Shown piece after piece: positions 16,574-25,570 of a stretch of 35,009 nucleotides of DNA. The stretch comes from Crocinitomix sp. (GTDB taxonomy: Bacteria; Bacteroidota; Bacteroidia; Flavobacteriales_D; Crocinitomicaceae). Under the pieces are notes generated by a model. That model worked only from the letters and a program-made list of their open reading frames with translations. It did no database searches and was not told where the DNA came from. Location: positions 1 to 35,009 of the forward strand of contig WTCE01000146.1 in NCBI GenBank assembly GCA_013138735.1, written 5' to 3'. The position numbers were made by a program, and so were the translations under genes. Each line of letters begins with the position of its first letter. Position 1 is the stretch's first letter.

Positions 16574-16605
16574 TTTGATGTTTTCAAAAAATTTTATTAT
16601 CTTTC
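16574..16605 (+). promoter_or_regulatory. Putative Bacteroidota-type promoter (TTTG-N20-TATCTTTC)
   Basis: A -33-like TTTG (16574-16577) and a -7-like TATCTTTC (16598-16605, seven of eight to TAnnTTTG) are separated by 20 bp, the spacing expected for the primary sigma factor of this phylum. It would place transcription start near 16612, about 50 bp before the next gene. Confidence 0.5.
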
Positions 16606-16661
16606 ATGGCTATTGAATTCCTTTTTGGTTAATTCAGTACGCATAACCAAAACTTATAAGC

Positions 16662-17738
16662 ATGAAAAAATTACTTTTTGCTATGGCATTCTGCTTTGCG
16701 CTAAATGCTGTTTCACAACTATCAAACACCTTGCCGTCTAGCGGCCCTGTTGGGGTTGGGACTAATACGCCGCATGCGGGCAAACAACTCACCGTTAACG
16801 GTGATGTTATTATGCTCAATAACATTGAAATAGATAGTAATCTAATAGTAGATGGAGAATCCTTATTAAACGGAATTGTACGCATGGCGGCAATAGATAC
16901 TTTTGCAGGGACAGTTGCCGACCTGCAAATTTTAATTGTCGACCCTTTTGGGGATGTGACGCGAACAACAACAAAAAGCTTAGTATATGCATTAATGCAA
17001 CCCATAGATTATTGTGGAGACGGAGATGTTGCCAATCCTTCATGGTTCAACGGTTTAAACAAAATATTTTCACCTTGTTCACAAGTTAATGTTGGAATTG
17101 GAACATCAAGCCCCGATTTTAATTTAGATGTAAAAGGTGAAACCTTTACGGTTAAGTTATTAGTTGGAAATGAACTAGGAACTGATACAGCTATGATTAA
17201 TGCCTATGCTTTTAATCATAGTCAGCGTTTATTACAACTTGGTAAAAAAGTAGGTGGATTGGCAGAAGAAATTCGCTTTTTCATTAATAATGATGGTTCA
17301 ATTGAAATGACAAACGTTGGTACGAACCCTGCAATCACTATCAATAACGGAAGCGGGCACGCCATTGTAGTAAAAGACAATAGCGGAGAAAAAATCGCAC
17401 AATTACAAGATGATGGTTTATTTCGAACACGCAGTTTAAGAGTAGATTTAGCCGTTTGGGCAGATGACGTATTTGAAAAATCATACGATCTCATGTCCTT
17501 AAAGGCTCTAAAACGTTTTATCGCAGATAAGGGACATTTACCCAATGTACCAAGTGCCAATCATATAGAAAGGAACGGATTAGATGTCGGCGATATGCAA
17601 CGTATTCAAATGGAGAAAATAGAAGAACTCACTTTGCATTTAATTGAGATGGATGAGCGAATGTCATCCATGCAAAATCAACTCACCGACTTAAAAAAAG
17701 AAAACCAAACATTAAAAACACAATTAAAAGTAGACTGA
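16662..17738 (+). CDS. Secreted protein with tail-fibre/S74-like C-terminal region
   Basis: 358 residues with a signal peptide (cleavage near residue 19, NAVSQ). The middle part has repeated GVGT/GIGTSSPDFNLDVKG segments, as in beta-helical or trimeric tail-fibre-like proteins. The C-terminal part (WADDVFEKSYDLMSLKALKR, then KGHLPNVPSA and a coiled coil with MQRIQMEKIEELTLHLIEM) is a module very common at the end of Bacteroidota secreted proteins and resembles the chaperone-of-endosialidase context. It is probably surface-exposed; its function is unknown. A hairpin at its stop codon separates it from the next gene. Confidence 0.75.
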   Translation: MKKLLFAMAFCFALNAVSQLSNTLPSSGPVGVGTNTPHAGKQLTVNGDVIMLNNIEIDSNLIVDGESLLNGIVRMAAIDTFAGTVADLQILIVDPFGDVTRTTTKSLVYALMQPIDYCGDGDVANPSWFNGLNKIFSPCSQVNVGIGTSSPDFNLDVKGETFTVKLLVGNELGTDTAMINAYAFNHSQRLLQLGKKVGGLAEEIRFFINNDGSIEMTNVGTNPAITINNGSGHAIVVKDNSGEKIAQLQDDGLFRTRSLRVDLAVWADDVFEKSYDLMSLKALKRFIADKGHLPNVPSANHIERNGLDVGDMQRIQMEKIEELTLHLIEMDERMSSMQNQLTDLKKENQTLKTQLKVD

Positions 17739-17760
17739 GGCTCTCGAAGTCCACTTTTAA
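17724..17760 (+). terminator. Hairpin at the end of the tail-fibre-like gene
   Basis: Arms 17724-17736 and 17748-17760 (TTAAAAGTAGACT and AGTCCACTTTTAA) pair over 13 positions with one mismatch around an 11-nt loop, and the arm contains the stop codon region. The outer A/T pairs give a short T-run on either strand. It may be a partial terminator or a stabilising 3' hairpin, lying only 10 bp before the next start. Confidence 0.55.
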
Positions 17761-17770
17761 ACACCTATCA

Positions 17771-20479
17771 ATGATGAAAAACTTATTAAAACTAAGTTTT
17801 GTGTTTGGTTTATTCTGTTCACAAAACATACATTCACAAATAGTCATCCCACATCCAATACCTTGCATTGACATAAATCCTGTTTCAGTGGACACCTTTC
17901 CATCTGGTATTTCTGCACATGACTGTATTGAGGTAGATGGGGAAACCGTTGATTTTAAAACAGATCAACATTATTCTATCAAAGCAGGCGAATATATTCA
18001 GTTTGATAATAATACAGTCATTGAACCTGATGAAACACACCTGTTTCATGCCTATATCCAGACAGAGGATATGGATTTGGCCTGGTATTATCCCAATGCA
18101 ACGCCGGGTACTGTTGGGCAGTATGAGAAGTTGGAAATTGGGGTGCAGCTTAATGAGTCCATCAATGATAAAATTGAAAACTTTGTCAATCGCGAAATAG
18201 GCGGTAAATTAAATCCTTTTGATCCTTATGAAGTTGATGTATATGCCGAATTTTGGTATTTATTTGAGGACGAATGGCTAGGGCCAGTTAGAGCGAACGG
18301 TTTCTTTTATCAGGAATACACACGGGAGACTGTTGATTGGGATACGGTTTTAATTGCACATAATTTTAGAGTGCGTTATGCACCGTCTACCATTGGAACG
18401 TATAGGTGTAGAATAACTGCGGATATTGGAGGTGTTGGGATCCAAAACGCGTCCGATTTCACATTTGAGGTTGTGCCCTCTAGTAATAAAGGGTTCGTAC
18501 ACGTAGGTGAGAACAAACGGTATTTTAAGGAAGGTAATGAGCCGTTTTATCCAATAGGACATAACCTATTTGGACCTGAAAGAGAAACTGGTTATCAAAA
18601 TCAAACTGTCCACCCAAGCAGCTATATTGATTTTTTAGAGGCCATGCAAGAATTTGCAGATGAAGGGGGCAATTATTTTCGGTATATCCAGTGCCCATGG
18701 CAAACAGAAATTGAGTATGAGTATTTAGGGGATTATTCTAACAGAATGACCAATGCGTGGGAATTTGACAATATATTGGACACAGCTCATATTTTAGATT
18801 TAAAAATACATTTCAATATGGCTATTCATTATACTTTTCAAACGCCTGATGCAGCTTTTTTCTATTGGGATTGGTCGGCAGCAGGGGATACGCTCAATCG
18901 ACCCATCACGTATGAAGGATCTGGATGTTTTCGAGCGAGTGATTCATTAGGATATTGCTACCGCAATTTGGGTTTACCCCTTCCTGAGGCTTTTTTTTCA
19001 AGTACAGAGGCATTGGTCTACTATAAAAGAAGGATTCGTTATATGATGGCACGTTGGAGCTATTCTACCAATATTGCTGTTGTAGAACTGTTGAGCGAAG
19101 CAAGCCATTGTGGAATTGCGAAAGAATTAGAGTTACGGGTTCCGCCAGAAGTAGAACCAGAGGATGCTGGCTGTTATACTATTGACTCTTACCACCCCTA
19201 TTCAGAGAATGTGGAATTTCCAGATATACTTGAGGAGTGGCATAAAAGTATTGCCGATTATATGAAGTATACGTTGGATTGGCAAAAACATCCCATAGCA
19301 GTTAATTACCCAGGAGAACCAAATAAAGGAGATGGGGATAACTCTTATGGCATTTCTTCGGTTGATATTAATACTTATAATCACTACTCGCTAACAATTA
19401 AAAATCCTTATAGCACTTATCATACAGTGACCGAAAAATATCAAAAGCCCAGTCATGATTGGTATTCAGATAAACCTTTTATGAATAGTGAATATGGAAC
19501 AGGTAAACCTACTTCAGACTGCGATCATAATGCAGGGTTTATAAGAAGAATTTGCCTCACACCGTTTACAGGTTTGGCAGGAACAGCTATGACCTGGCAT
19601 TCCAATCGCAATGAAATGGATGGCTGGCAATATTATGAACACGTAAATGCGCTTATGGAAGGAATTCCTTTGGATGCTGAAAATTGGCGAGCCGGTGAGC
19701 CTATGGTACAAAATGATGAATCGGTAGAAGTGTTATATTTGAGAAAAGGAGAATTAGGAGAAAATACAAAGATTGTTGGGGCGGTTGCCAATAGAACGTT
19801 TAATTATTATACGCAAGGGGAGGACGGTACTGATTGTAAAGTTATACCAGATGAAGGGGAATTACCAGAAAACCCTATATACCAAAGTGAGCAAAGCTAC
19901 GAAATAACCGACCTCAACCAAAACTTTAAATTCAAAAACATGGGTGCTTTTAAAGGTTATCAAATAGAATGGATAAATGCTCTTACCGGCGCAACCATTG
20001 ATACTATGGAAAAAATTTCAGATATTTCAGGTCATTTGAAGTTGGAATATCCGGGTACTTTGACTGGTAATTCTATTGCACCTATTTTATTTTTTAAACT
20101 ATACCGAATTGACGCTACTTTTTTAGTTCAAATAACACCTAGCGAAATTGAAACAAAGCTTCCAGAGGAATTTAAAGAAGTAGATGATCTAAATCTAATA
20201 GAAGCGACATCATGGATTGATTCTTCAAGTTATATTAAACCTTTAATTTTAATTTCACCAAACCCCACAATGGGGATTGTTAATTGTTTGACAAGAGGAG
20301 ATTATTCAAATTTAAGTTGGGTTTTGACCAATTCAAATGGGCAATATTTAAATAAAAATAGTATTGCCGCTCCCAACTTTACAATAGATTTATCCGTTTA
20401 TAATAGTGGTAACTATTATCTGCAAATCCAAAACAAGCAGGGAGAGATTCTACAAACATTAAAATTAATTAAATTATGA
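17771..20479 (+). CDS. T9SS-exported glycoside-hydrolase-like protein (DUF5060-like N-domain plus TIM barrel)
   Basis: 902 residues. A signal peptide (to about residue 22) is followed by a beta-sandwich domain (about 60-240) resembling DUF5060, then a TIM-barrel-like domain (about 245-680) starting with FVHVGENKRYFKEGNEPFYPIGHN. The pattern VELLSEASH (Glu443) and PFMNSEYG (Glu574) fits the acid/base and nucleophile glutamates of clan A retaining glycosidases. The last 80 residues (ISPNPTMGIVN ... YYLQIQ ... TLKLIKL) are a T9SS type A sorting tail, so the protein should be exported to the cell surface or medium. Its substrate is unknown. The stop overlaps the first of four lipoprotein genes by ATGA. 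Confidence 0.78.
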   Translation: MMKNLLKLSFVFGLFCSQNIHSQIVIPHPIPCIDINPVSVDTFPSGISAHDCIEVDGETVDFKTDQHYSIKAGEYIQFDNNTVIEPDETHLFHAYIQTEDMDLAWYYPNATPGTVGQYEKLEIGVQLNESINDKIENFVNREIGGKLNPFDPYEVDVYAEFWYLFEDEWLGPVRANGFFYQEYTRETVDWDTVLIAHNFRVRYAPSTIGTYRCRITADIGGVGIQNASDFTFEVVPSSNKGFVHVGENKRYFKEGNEPFYPIGHNLFGPERETGYQNQTVHPSSYIDFLEAMQEFADEGGNYFRYIQCPWQTEIEYEYLGDYSNRMTNAWEFDNILDTAHILDLKIHFNMAIHYTFQTPDAAFFYWDWSAAGDTLNRPITYEGSGCFRASDSLGYCYRNLGLPLPEAFFSSTEALVYYKRRIRYMMARWSYSTNIAVVELLSEASHCGIAKELELRVPPEVEPEDAGCYTIDSYHPYSENVEFPDILEEWHKSIADYMKYTLDWQKHPIAVNYPGEPNKGDGDNSYGISSVDINTYNHYSLTIKNPYSTYHTVTEKYQKPSHDWYSDKPFMNSEYGTGKPTSDCDHNAGFIRRICLTPFTGLAGTAMTWHSNRNEMDGWQYYEHVNALMEGIPLDAENWRAGEPMVQNDESVEVLYLRKGELGENTKIVGAVANRTFNYYTQGEDGTDCKVIPDEGELPENPIYQSEQSYEITDLNQNFKFKNMGAFKGYQIEWINALTGATIDTMEKISDISGHLKLEYPGTLTGNSIAPILFFKLYRIDATFLVQITPSEIETKLPEEFKEVDDLNLIEATSWIDSSSYIKPLILISPNPTMGIVNCLTRGDYSNLSWVLTNSNGQYLNKNSIAAPNFTIDLSVYNSGNYYLQIQNKQGEILQTLKLIKL

Positions 20480-20919
20480 CAAGAACTATAATGATAGCGT
20501 TTGTTTTGCTGAGCTCTTATTCCTGTAAAAAACATGAGTTAAAGAACGAAAAAGAAATTCTAATAGGTAATTGGGAATGGATATTTACAGAAAAAGAATA
20601 TGGTTGGTGTGATAATATGGATTTCGAGGTGACACTTAACCAAGAAAGTGAAAATTATACTTGCTCAATAAACTTTGAAAAAAAAGGTTATGTTTCATTT
20701 TATCTAAATGGTGTCTTAGAGAATAAATATCGGGTAGTTTTCAAACATTTCATTCCCGTTCCTAACAATTTTGATTATCAGGCGATTATTTATCTCAACA
20801 ACAATAAGGAGAATACAATTGGTTTGCAGGTTACTGATGATACTTTGTCAGTAGGTTCATTTCCTATTTCCGTCGAAGATGGATGTGGTTTTGCAAAAAA
20901 CTACTTCATCCGAGAATAG
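20476..20919 (+). CDS. Tandem lipoprotein family, copy 1
   Basis: 147 residues. Lipoprotein signal with Cys17 (SSYSCKK), then the family signature KEILIGNWEWIFTEKEYGWCD, an FEKKGYVSFYLNG strand and a C-terminal GCGFAKNYF. It overlaps the T9SS hydrolase gene by 4 bp (ATGA), so the two are probably translationally coupled. It is the most diverged of the four copies. The repeated pattern of (I/L)xGxWxW near the N-terminus recalls small lipocalin-like lipoproteins, but I cannot assign a family. Function unknown. Confidence 0.75.
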   Translation: MTRTIMIAFVLLSSYSCKKHELKNEKEILIGNWEWIFTEKEYGWCDNMDFEVTLNQESENYTCSINFEKKGYVSFYLNGVLENKYRVVFKHFIPVPNNFDYQAIIYLNNNKENTIGLQVTDDTLSVGSFPISVEDGCGFAKNYFIRE

Positions 20920-20928
20920 ATAAAGTCT

Positions 20929-21396
20929 ATGATAAAATTTTTGTTCTGTATATACATATTAATATTGTGCTTTTCATGCAAAAAAGACAAGTTGACAAAT
21001 GATAAATCCATTTTCATTGGAAAATGGGTGTGGTATGAAACTAGCCATAATTATGGTTGGTGTGATGGTGATGCTTTTACAGAAACTATTAATCCAACAG
21101 AAGGTGAGGCAAAATTATCAATGGAATTTTTTGAAAAGGGAATCGTCAAATTTTATGAAGGGGGTAAGCTGTTAAATAAAGATAGACTAATATTTAAAAT
21201 TTTTGACGGAGAATTTTGTGATGGCAATCCAGATTACCTGAATTTTTTTATTGACCTTAATGGGGATTCAGAGAATCCATCAAGCGATTTTGACGGATGT
21301 ATTAGTTCAGATACACTTTTTTTAATTCGAGGTTTTCCCTACGAGATTTATGAAAAGGGGTGCGAGCAGTATATCAGTTTTTTCGCAAAACAATGA
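20929..21396 (+). CDS. Tandem lipoprotein family, copy 2
   Basis: 155 residues. Lipoprotein signal with Cys17 (LCFSCKK), then KSIFIGKWVWYETSHNYGWC and DGDAF, FEKGIVKFYEGGKLLNKDR, an acidic loop (DLNGDSENPSSDFDGC) and a tail YEIYEKGCEQYISFFAKQ. Several conserved cysteines (in WCDGD, DGC and KGCEQ) could form disulfides. A 37-bp block (21022-21058) is identical to copy 3. It begins 9 bp after copy 1 and overlaps copy 3 by 4 bp. Function unknown. Confidence 0.78.
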   Translation: MIKFLFCIYILILCFSCKKDKLTNDKSIFIGKWVWYETSHNYGWCDGDAFTETINPTEGEAKLSMEFFEKGIVKFYEGGKLLNKDRLIFKIFDGEFCDGNPDYLNFFIDLNGDSENPSSDFDGCISSDTLFLIRGFPYEIYEKGCEQYISFFAKQ

Positions 21397-21860
21397 AAAA
21401 ATCTTTCATATTAATAGCCTTTAGCCTTCTTCTTTTTTCTTGCAAAAAAGATAAATTAGAGGATGGAAAAGAAATCTTTATTGGCAAATGGGTGTGGTAT
21501 GAAACTAGCCATAATTATGGTTATTGCGACGGCGACTCATTTTTTGAAATTTTGACACCGGTAATTGAGAATGCAAATTATTCAATGATTTTTTCCAACA
21601 AGGGGCTAGTACGGTTCTATGAGAATGATCAAGAACTCAGAAAAGATCGTGTTGTACTTGGAAATTTTGGATCATTTTGTGCCACAGGATTTGAAAGTTA
21701 CGAATCGTTCGATATATATCTTAATAATGAGCAAAAAGATCCCACTTCGAGGCTTTATGGTTGTGTTAATGCAGATACAATAGTACTTATTAGAGGGTTT
21801 CCATATGAGAATTTTGAGGAAGGCTGCGAGTCTTACACAAGTTATTTTGTTAAACAATGA
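21393..21860 (+). CDS. Tandem lipoprotein family, copy 3
   Basis: 155 residues from the ATG at 21393. An upstream in-frame ATG at 21360 would add 11 residues ahead of the signal peptide; the start used here gives a normal lipoprotein signal (MKKSFILIAF ... FSCKK, Cys17) and the same ATGA overlap seen at the other junctions. It carries KEIFIGKWVWYETSHNYGYC, FSNKGLVRFYENDQELRKDR, YGCVNADTIVLIRGFPYE and EGCESYTSYFVKQ, all closely parallel to copy 2. It is the nearest paralogue of copy 2, pointing to a recent duplication or gene conversion. Function unknown. Confidence 0.8.
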   Translation: MKKSFILIAFSLLLFSCKKDKLEDGKEIFIGKWVWYETSHNYGYCDGDSFFEILTPVIENANYSMIFSNKGLVRFYENDQELRKDRVVLGNFGSFCATGFESYESFDIYLNNEQKDPTSRLYGCVNADTIVLIRGFPYENFEEGCESYTSYFVKQ

Positions 21861-22321
21861 AAAAGATACTCTTATTACTAGGTTTTGGTCTACTTCTTCT
21901 TTTTTCTTGCCAAAAAGATAGACTGTCAAAAGAAAAGGAAATTTTGGTGGGTACTTGGGATTGGGATTATTCAAAGTTGTTTGATAATTGCGACGGGTTT
22001 ATACATTCTCAAGAGATTAATCCTGCTACCGAGAATGACACATATCAGGTTGAGTTTCTAAAGAGAGGCATTATTCGATTTTATAAAAATGATGTTCTAA
22101 CTGCTGAACATAATATTGTTTTTCATTATGCTGAGATTCCAGAAGGTGGAATTGTCGAATCAAATAAAGAAATTCATGTTATTTTACATTTAGATGGTGA
22201 TGAAGATAAAGCATTGACGATTAAAGGAACACCTAAAGAAATGAGATTTAGTAACTATCCTTTTACCTATATCAATGATTGCACTTATGGGATAAGAAAT
22301 ATTCTAAAAAAACGCTATTGA
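21857..22321 (+). CDS. Tandem lipoprotein family, copy 4
   Basis: 154 residues. Lipoprotein signal with Cys18 (LLLFSCQK), then KEILVGTWDWDYSKLFDNCD, FLKRGIIRFYKND and a C-terminal NYPFTYINDCTYG. It overlaps copy 3 by 4 bp (ATGA) and closes the unit; the next gene is convergent, 30 bp on. It is more diverged than copies 2 and 3 but keeps the same order of motifs and the first conserved cysteine. Function unknown. Confidence 0.75.
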   Translation: MKKILLLLGFGLLLLFSCQKDRLSKEKEILVGTWDWDYSKLFDNCDGFIHSQEINPATENDTYQVEFLKRGIIRFYKNDVLTAEHNIVFHYAEIPEGGIVESNKEIHVILHLDGDEDKALTIKGTPKEMRFSNYPFTYINDCTYGIRNILKKRY

Positions 22322-22351
22322 GGTTGCAATACAATTCCAATAAATTAAGCT

Positions 22352-23020
22352 TCACCCCTCCAAAACATAAGCCGTCCCATTTAACCACATCTTAATATTT
22401 TCCGTATTAAAAAAAGTGCCTATATGATAATTATTGCTCGAATTTAAAGCCGGGCTATCAATTGCTAATTCTTGCTCTGGTCCAACGGCTCCATAATAAT
22501 TAGAATGCACAAACCACACCTGATTATTGCTCTTCAAAATAAATCCTACATGCGAATCTAATCCAACAATATAGAGGTTATTCGGGCGCCTTTTAACATA
22601 TTCAATGACTGTGCTTATTTGGGTGTACTTTTTAATTTCAGAGCAGGTGTTTTCAACAATTTTTAAAGAATACATTTTCGCTAAATCATAACGGTTCCAA
22701 TTAAAGCCCATATGTTTTAGAGTGGTAGAAACAAAATAGCCACAAGCCACAATTTTGTCCTTGCCTGGCCGATTGGTATATCCGTTATAGTCCCATGGTG
22801 TGCCTACCCAATATGGAAATATTACATCTTCAAATTGATGGAGTAGGTACTTGCGGCAAGAATCCATGGACGCATGTGATGACTTTAAATTGACCTTGTC
22901 TTTTTTAATTTTAGCCAAAGCTTGGTCATAAGTAATAGTGGGGTCATCCTCTTGTAAAAACGAAATATTTGCTGACGCCGAAAGCGAAATAAAAAGTGCA
23001 ATTAATATGAAATAGCGCAT
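22352..23020 (-). CDS. Putative exported cysteine peptidase-like protein (NlpC/P60- or papain-like)
   Basis: 222 residues with a signal peptide (about 1-17, ISLSASA). A Cys at 93 in IVACGYFVSTTLKHMGFN begins a helix, and His157 in GLDSHVGFIL starts a strand; this Cys-then-His order and spacing suggests a papain-fold amidase of the NlpC/P60 kind, but overall similarity is weak. VHSNYYGAVGPE could hold the third polar residue (His172 or Asn174). It lies 40 bp downstream of the TonB receptor on the same strand, possibly in its transcript. Murein or peptide hydrolysis would be the guess. Confidence 0.55.
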   Translation of the reverse strand: MRYFILIALFISLSASANISFLQEDDPTITYDQALAKIKKDKVNLKSSHASMDSCRKYLLHQFEDVIFPYWVGTPWDYNGYTNRPGKDKIVACGYFVSTTLKHMGFNWNRYDLAKMYSLKIVENTCSEIKKYTQISTVIEYVKRRPNNLYIVGLDSHVGFILKSNNQVWFVHSNYYGAVGPEQELAIDSPALNSSNNYHIGTFFNTENIKMWLNGTAYVLEG

Positions 23021-23060
23021 GGTTTTTCTTTTTAAAATGCGAAAACATTAAAAAGTAACA

Positions 23061-25529
23061 TTAATTCTTTGTTTTGCCTTCAAATTTTAGGCTGTACTGA
23101 AAAACAATCGAGCGCGGAGATTCAATTTTTAGTGGGCGTAAAGAATAGGTGTTGTTTAAGAAGTTTTTGGCTACGACTGAAATTTTATGAGGTGAATTGG
23201 CACCAAAAGCATACGAACATCTCAAATCCATAATTGTATTGCCAGAATTGTGACTCTCAAAAAAGTCACTATACAATACAGCTTGTAAAGTACCACCGGT
23301 TGCTACGGTAATGTTTTCAAAATCAATAATGGCTTGATCTAAATTTTCTAAGCGACTAAAATATTTGACCGTATAACCAATAGCAAAGCTTTTATATTTC
23401 AATTCAATATCAGCTTTAAACGTGTGTTTAAAACGGTATTTTAACACATTTGTGGTGGTGTCATAGCTCGTGTTTTTAAAGCTGTATTCTTTGGGGTTAC
23501 TTGGATTGTAGTCTTCTGCAAAAACGGTATTTGGTTCAAGTGTAATAGGGTTTATATAATTATACCCAATCATATTGGTAACACTAAAGTCCTTCCCGAT
23601 TTTTCCTGTACCATTTAAGGTAATGTCAAAACCTGTAATTTTGGACTTTCCAGTATTTAGAAATTTGAATCCAGCCAAAGGATCTCCCGCAGCAAAGTCA
23701 GGACTTGGATCCCAAAAACCGAATAAATACTCTATGGTGTTTTCATATTCTTGAATAAATGCGGCAATATCCAATTGTCCCATATAATTCCCGAATTTGA
23801 ACCCTTGATTAACACCAACCTCTGCATTCCAACTCTCTTCTGGAACGAGGTCAGGATTTTCATATACCCCAATTGAACCTACGTTCGTGCGAATATAGCG
23901 CTCTGTAATAGTAGGGAAGCGATAACCTTGTCCGTATGAAAAGCGTAAGAAGGTGGCTTGCGATAGTTTTAAATTTGCACCTGTTCTAAAAATCGGATTC
24001 CAAGCAGTAAGTGTGTCATTCAATTGAAAGTATTCTGCCCGCCCTCCAAATGAAAAATTAATGATGTCAAAGAAGTTTTTTTGAATTTCGGCATAACCTG
24101 AAAGGTTGAATAATTGATTCGTTGGATCATTGTTATTGCTGTAGATATCAGCATAGGAATCATTAAACTGGGAACTCACTCCACCAATAAAATCAAACGA
24201 TTTTTCCTTTAAAAAATTAAAAGCCTTCTTAAATTGATAATCGGCATAATAGACTTGCCCGCGATTGGATTGATTGCCCGACATTTCATTATCTGTATAT
24301 AAAAAGCGTGTTTTTAAACTATGTTTAACGCCCAAATTAGACGTAAACGAAACATAAGGATCTACGTTAAAAATAGTTTGGTTTTGCAATAATACTGCGC
24401 CGGGGTAACCTCTATAAAGTCCAGAACTATCGTCCAACCAAGCCAAGGTCAAATTGGTACTGTTAAGCATGAAATTCCCATTGATACCGTATTGTAAGCC
24501 TTTTACTTTTTTTGATCGTTGTCTTAAATTAAAATTGACACGCATTTTTTTGCTTTGCATTTGCTCATCCGTAAAGTCTTCAGAAATGGTGTCAATTACT
24601 TCTACTCCTTTTATGGGGGCACCAATATAGCCATGCTCCCAATTCAAGTTCCCACCTATTACAAGGTCCGTATTTTTATTAATGATGCGGCTGTGTAAAA
24701 AGTTCGCCCCATGAATAAATGCATAGGAATTATACAAGGGCTTGGAAACAGAATCATTCGGTGCCCACCAATTTTGATCCGTTCCTTCAGGCGCTGAATG
24801 GAAACCAGAGTAAACATTCACCTTAGTCAAGGGTTTATCTTTTGGGTAAGCCGTTCTAATATGAATAGCTCCACTCAATGCCGAGGAACCTGACAGAACG
24901 GATGATGCTCCTTTGGTAATTTCAATTTGTTCAATGTTTTCCACCGGAACAAAACCCCATTCTGGTCTACCTGCGTCTGCTGAAAGTATGGGCATATCAT
25001 CCACCAACACGGCGACTTTACTTCCTACACCAAATGTAAATCCACTTCCGCCTCTAATTTGAGGTTCACCGTCCATTATATTCAATCCTGGTGTTTGATC
25101 CAAGATGCTTTCAATGCTCCGCGTATTTTTATCCTCAATCAGTGCAGGTTTAATCACTTCAACAGAGTAGGTGAGTTCTTCTATTTTTTGATCAAATTTC
25201 CCCACTCTAATTTCTACAGTTTGCAACATGCGTGGCTGCAGAATAACATTAAGCTCTGTCGGTTGTTGGGTAGTTATTGATACGGGAATAGTATCATTTA
25301 ACATTCCCGTATATTTAAAAATGATTTGATAAGCACCTTTTTCTAATTCCAAGGTATAATTCCCATCAATATCTGAAACCGCTCCAAGTGAAGGTTGCCC
25401 AAGCACAATTATATATCCGCCAATTACAGGTGTGTTAGCTGTAGTTTGAACAGTGCCGTAAATACCACTTTGCGAATAAGCACAAAGGTTTATTCCAATA
25501 AAGATTAAAAAGAGAGAAAGCCCTTTCAT
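23061..25529 (-). CDS. TonB-dependent outer-membrane receptor with carboxypeptidase-regulatory-like domain
   Basis: 822 residues. A signal peptide (to about 19) precedes a carboxypeptidase-D-regulatory-like domain (about 22-100: GIYGTVQTTANTPVIGGYII), then the plug (about 125-230, with LDQTPGLNIMDGEPQIRGGS and VAVLVDDMPILSADAGRPEW) and a C-terminal beta-barrel ending in YSLKFEGKTKN. It moves a ligand across the outer membrane using TonB energy. The size and plug are those of iron, siderophore or vitamin B12 type receptors rather than the longer SusC, and no SusD gene is adjacent. The upstream PCMD-domain secreted protein, 41 bp away on the same strand, may be a surface partner. Confidence 0.9.
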   Translation of the reverse strand: MKGLSLFLIFIGINLCAYSQSGIYGTVQTTANTPVIGGYIIVLGQPSLGAVSDIDGNYTLELEKGAYQIIFKYTGMLNDTIPVSITTQQPTELNVILQPRMLQTVEIRVGKFDQKIEELTYSVEVIKPALIEDKNTRSIESILDQTPGLNIMDGEPQIRGGSGFTFGVGSKVAVLVDDMPILSADAGRPEWGFVPVENIEQIEITKGASSVLSGSSALSGAIHIRTAYPKDKPLTKVNVYSGFHSAPEGTDQNWWAPNDSVSKPLYNSYAFIHGANFLHSRIINKNTDLVIGGNLNWEHGYIGAPIKGVEVIDTISEDFTDEQMQSKKMRVNFNLRQRSKKVKGLQYGINGNFMLNSTNLTLAWLDDSSGLYRGYPGAVLLQNQTIFNVDPYVSFTSNLGVKHSLKTRFLYTDNEMSGNQSNRGQVYYADYQFKKAFNFLKEKSFDFIGGVSSQFNDSYADIYSNNNDPTNQLFNLSGYAEIQKNFFDIINFSFGGRAEYFQLNDTLTAWNPIFRTGANLKLSQATFLRFSYGQGYRFPTITERYIRTNVGSIGVYENPDLVPEESWNAEVGVNQGFKFGNYMGQLDIAAFIQEYENTIEYLFGFWDPSPDFAAGDPLAGFKFLNTGKSKITGFDITLNGTGKIGKDFSVTNMIGYNYINPITLEPNTVFAEDYNPSNPKEYSFKNTSYDTTTNVLKYRFKHTFKADIELKYKSFAIGYTVKYFSRLENLDQAIIDFENITVATGGTLQAVLYSDFFESHNSGNTIMDLRCSYAFGANSPHKISVVAKNFLNNTYSLRPLKIESPRSIVFQYSLKFEGKTKN

Positions 25530-25570
25530 TCAATAAGATTTAGTAATTAAGCGCTCCAAAAGATGTATTT

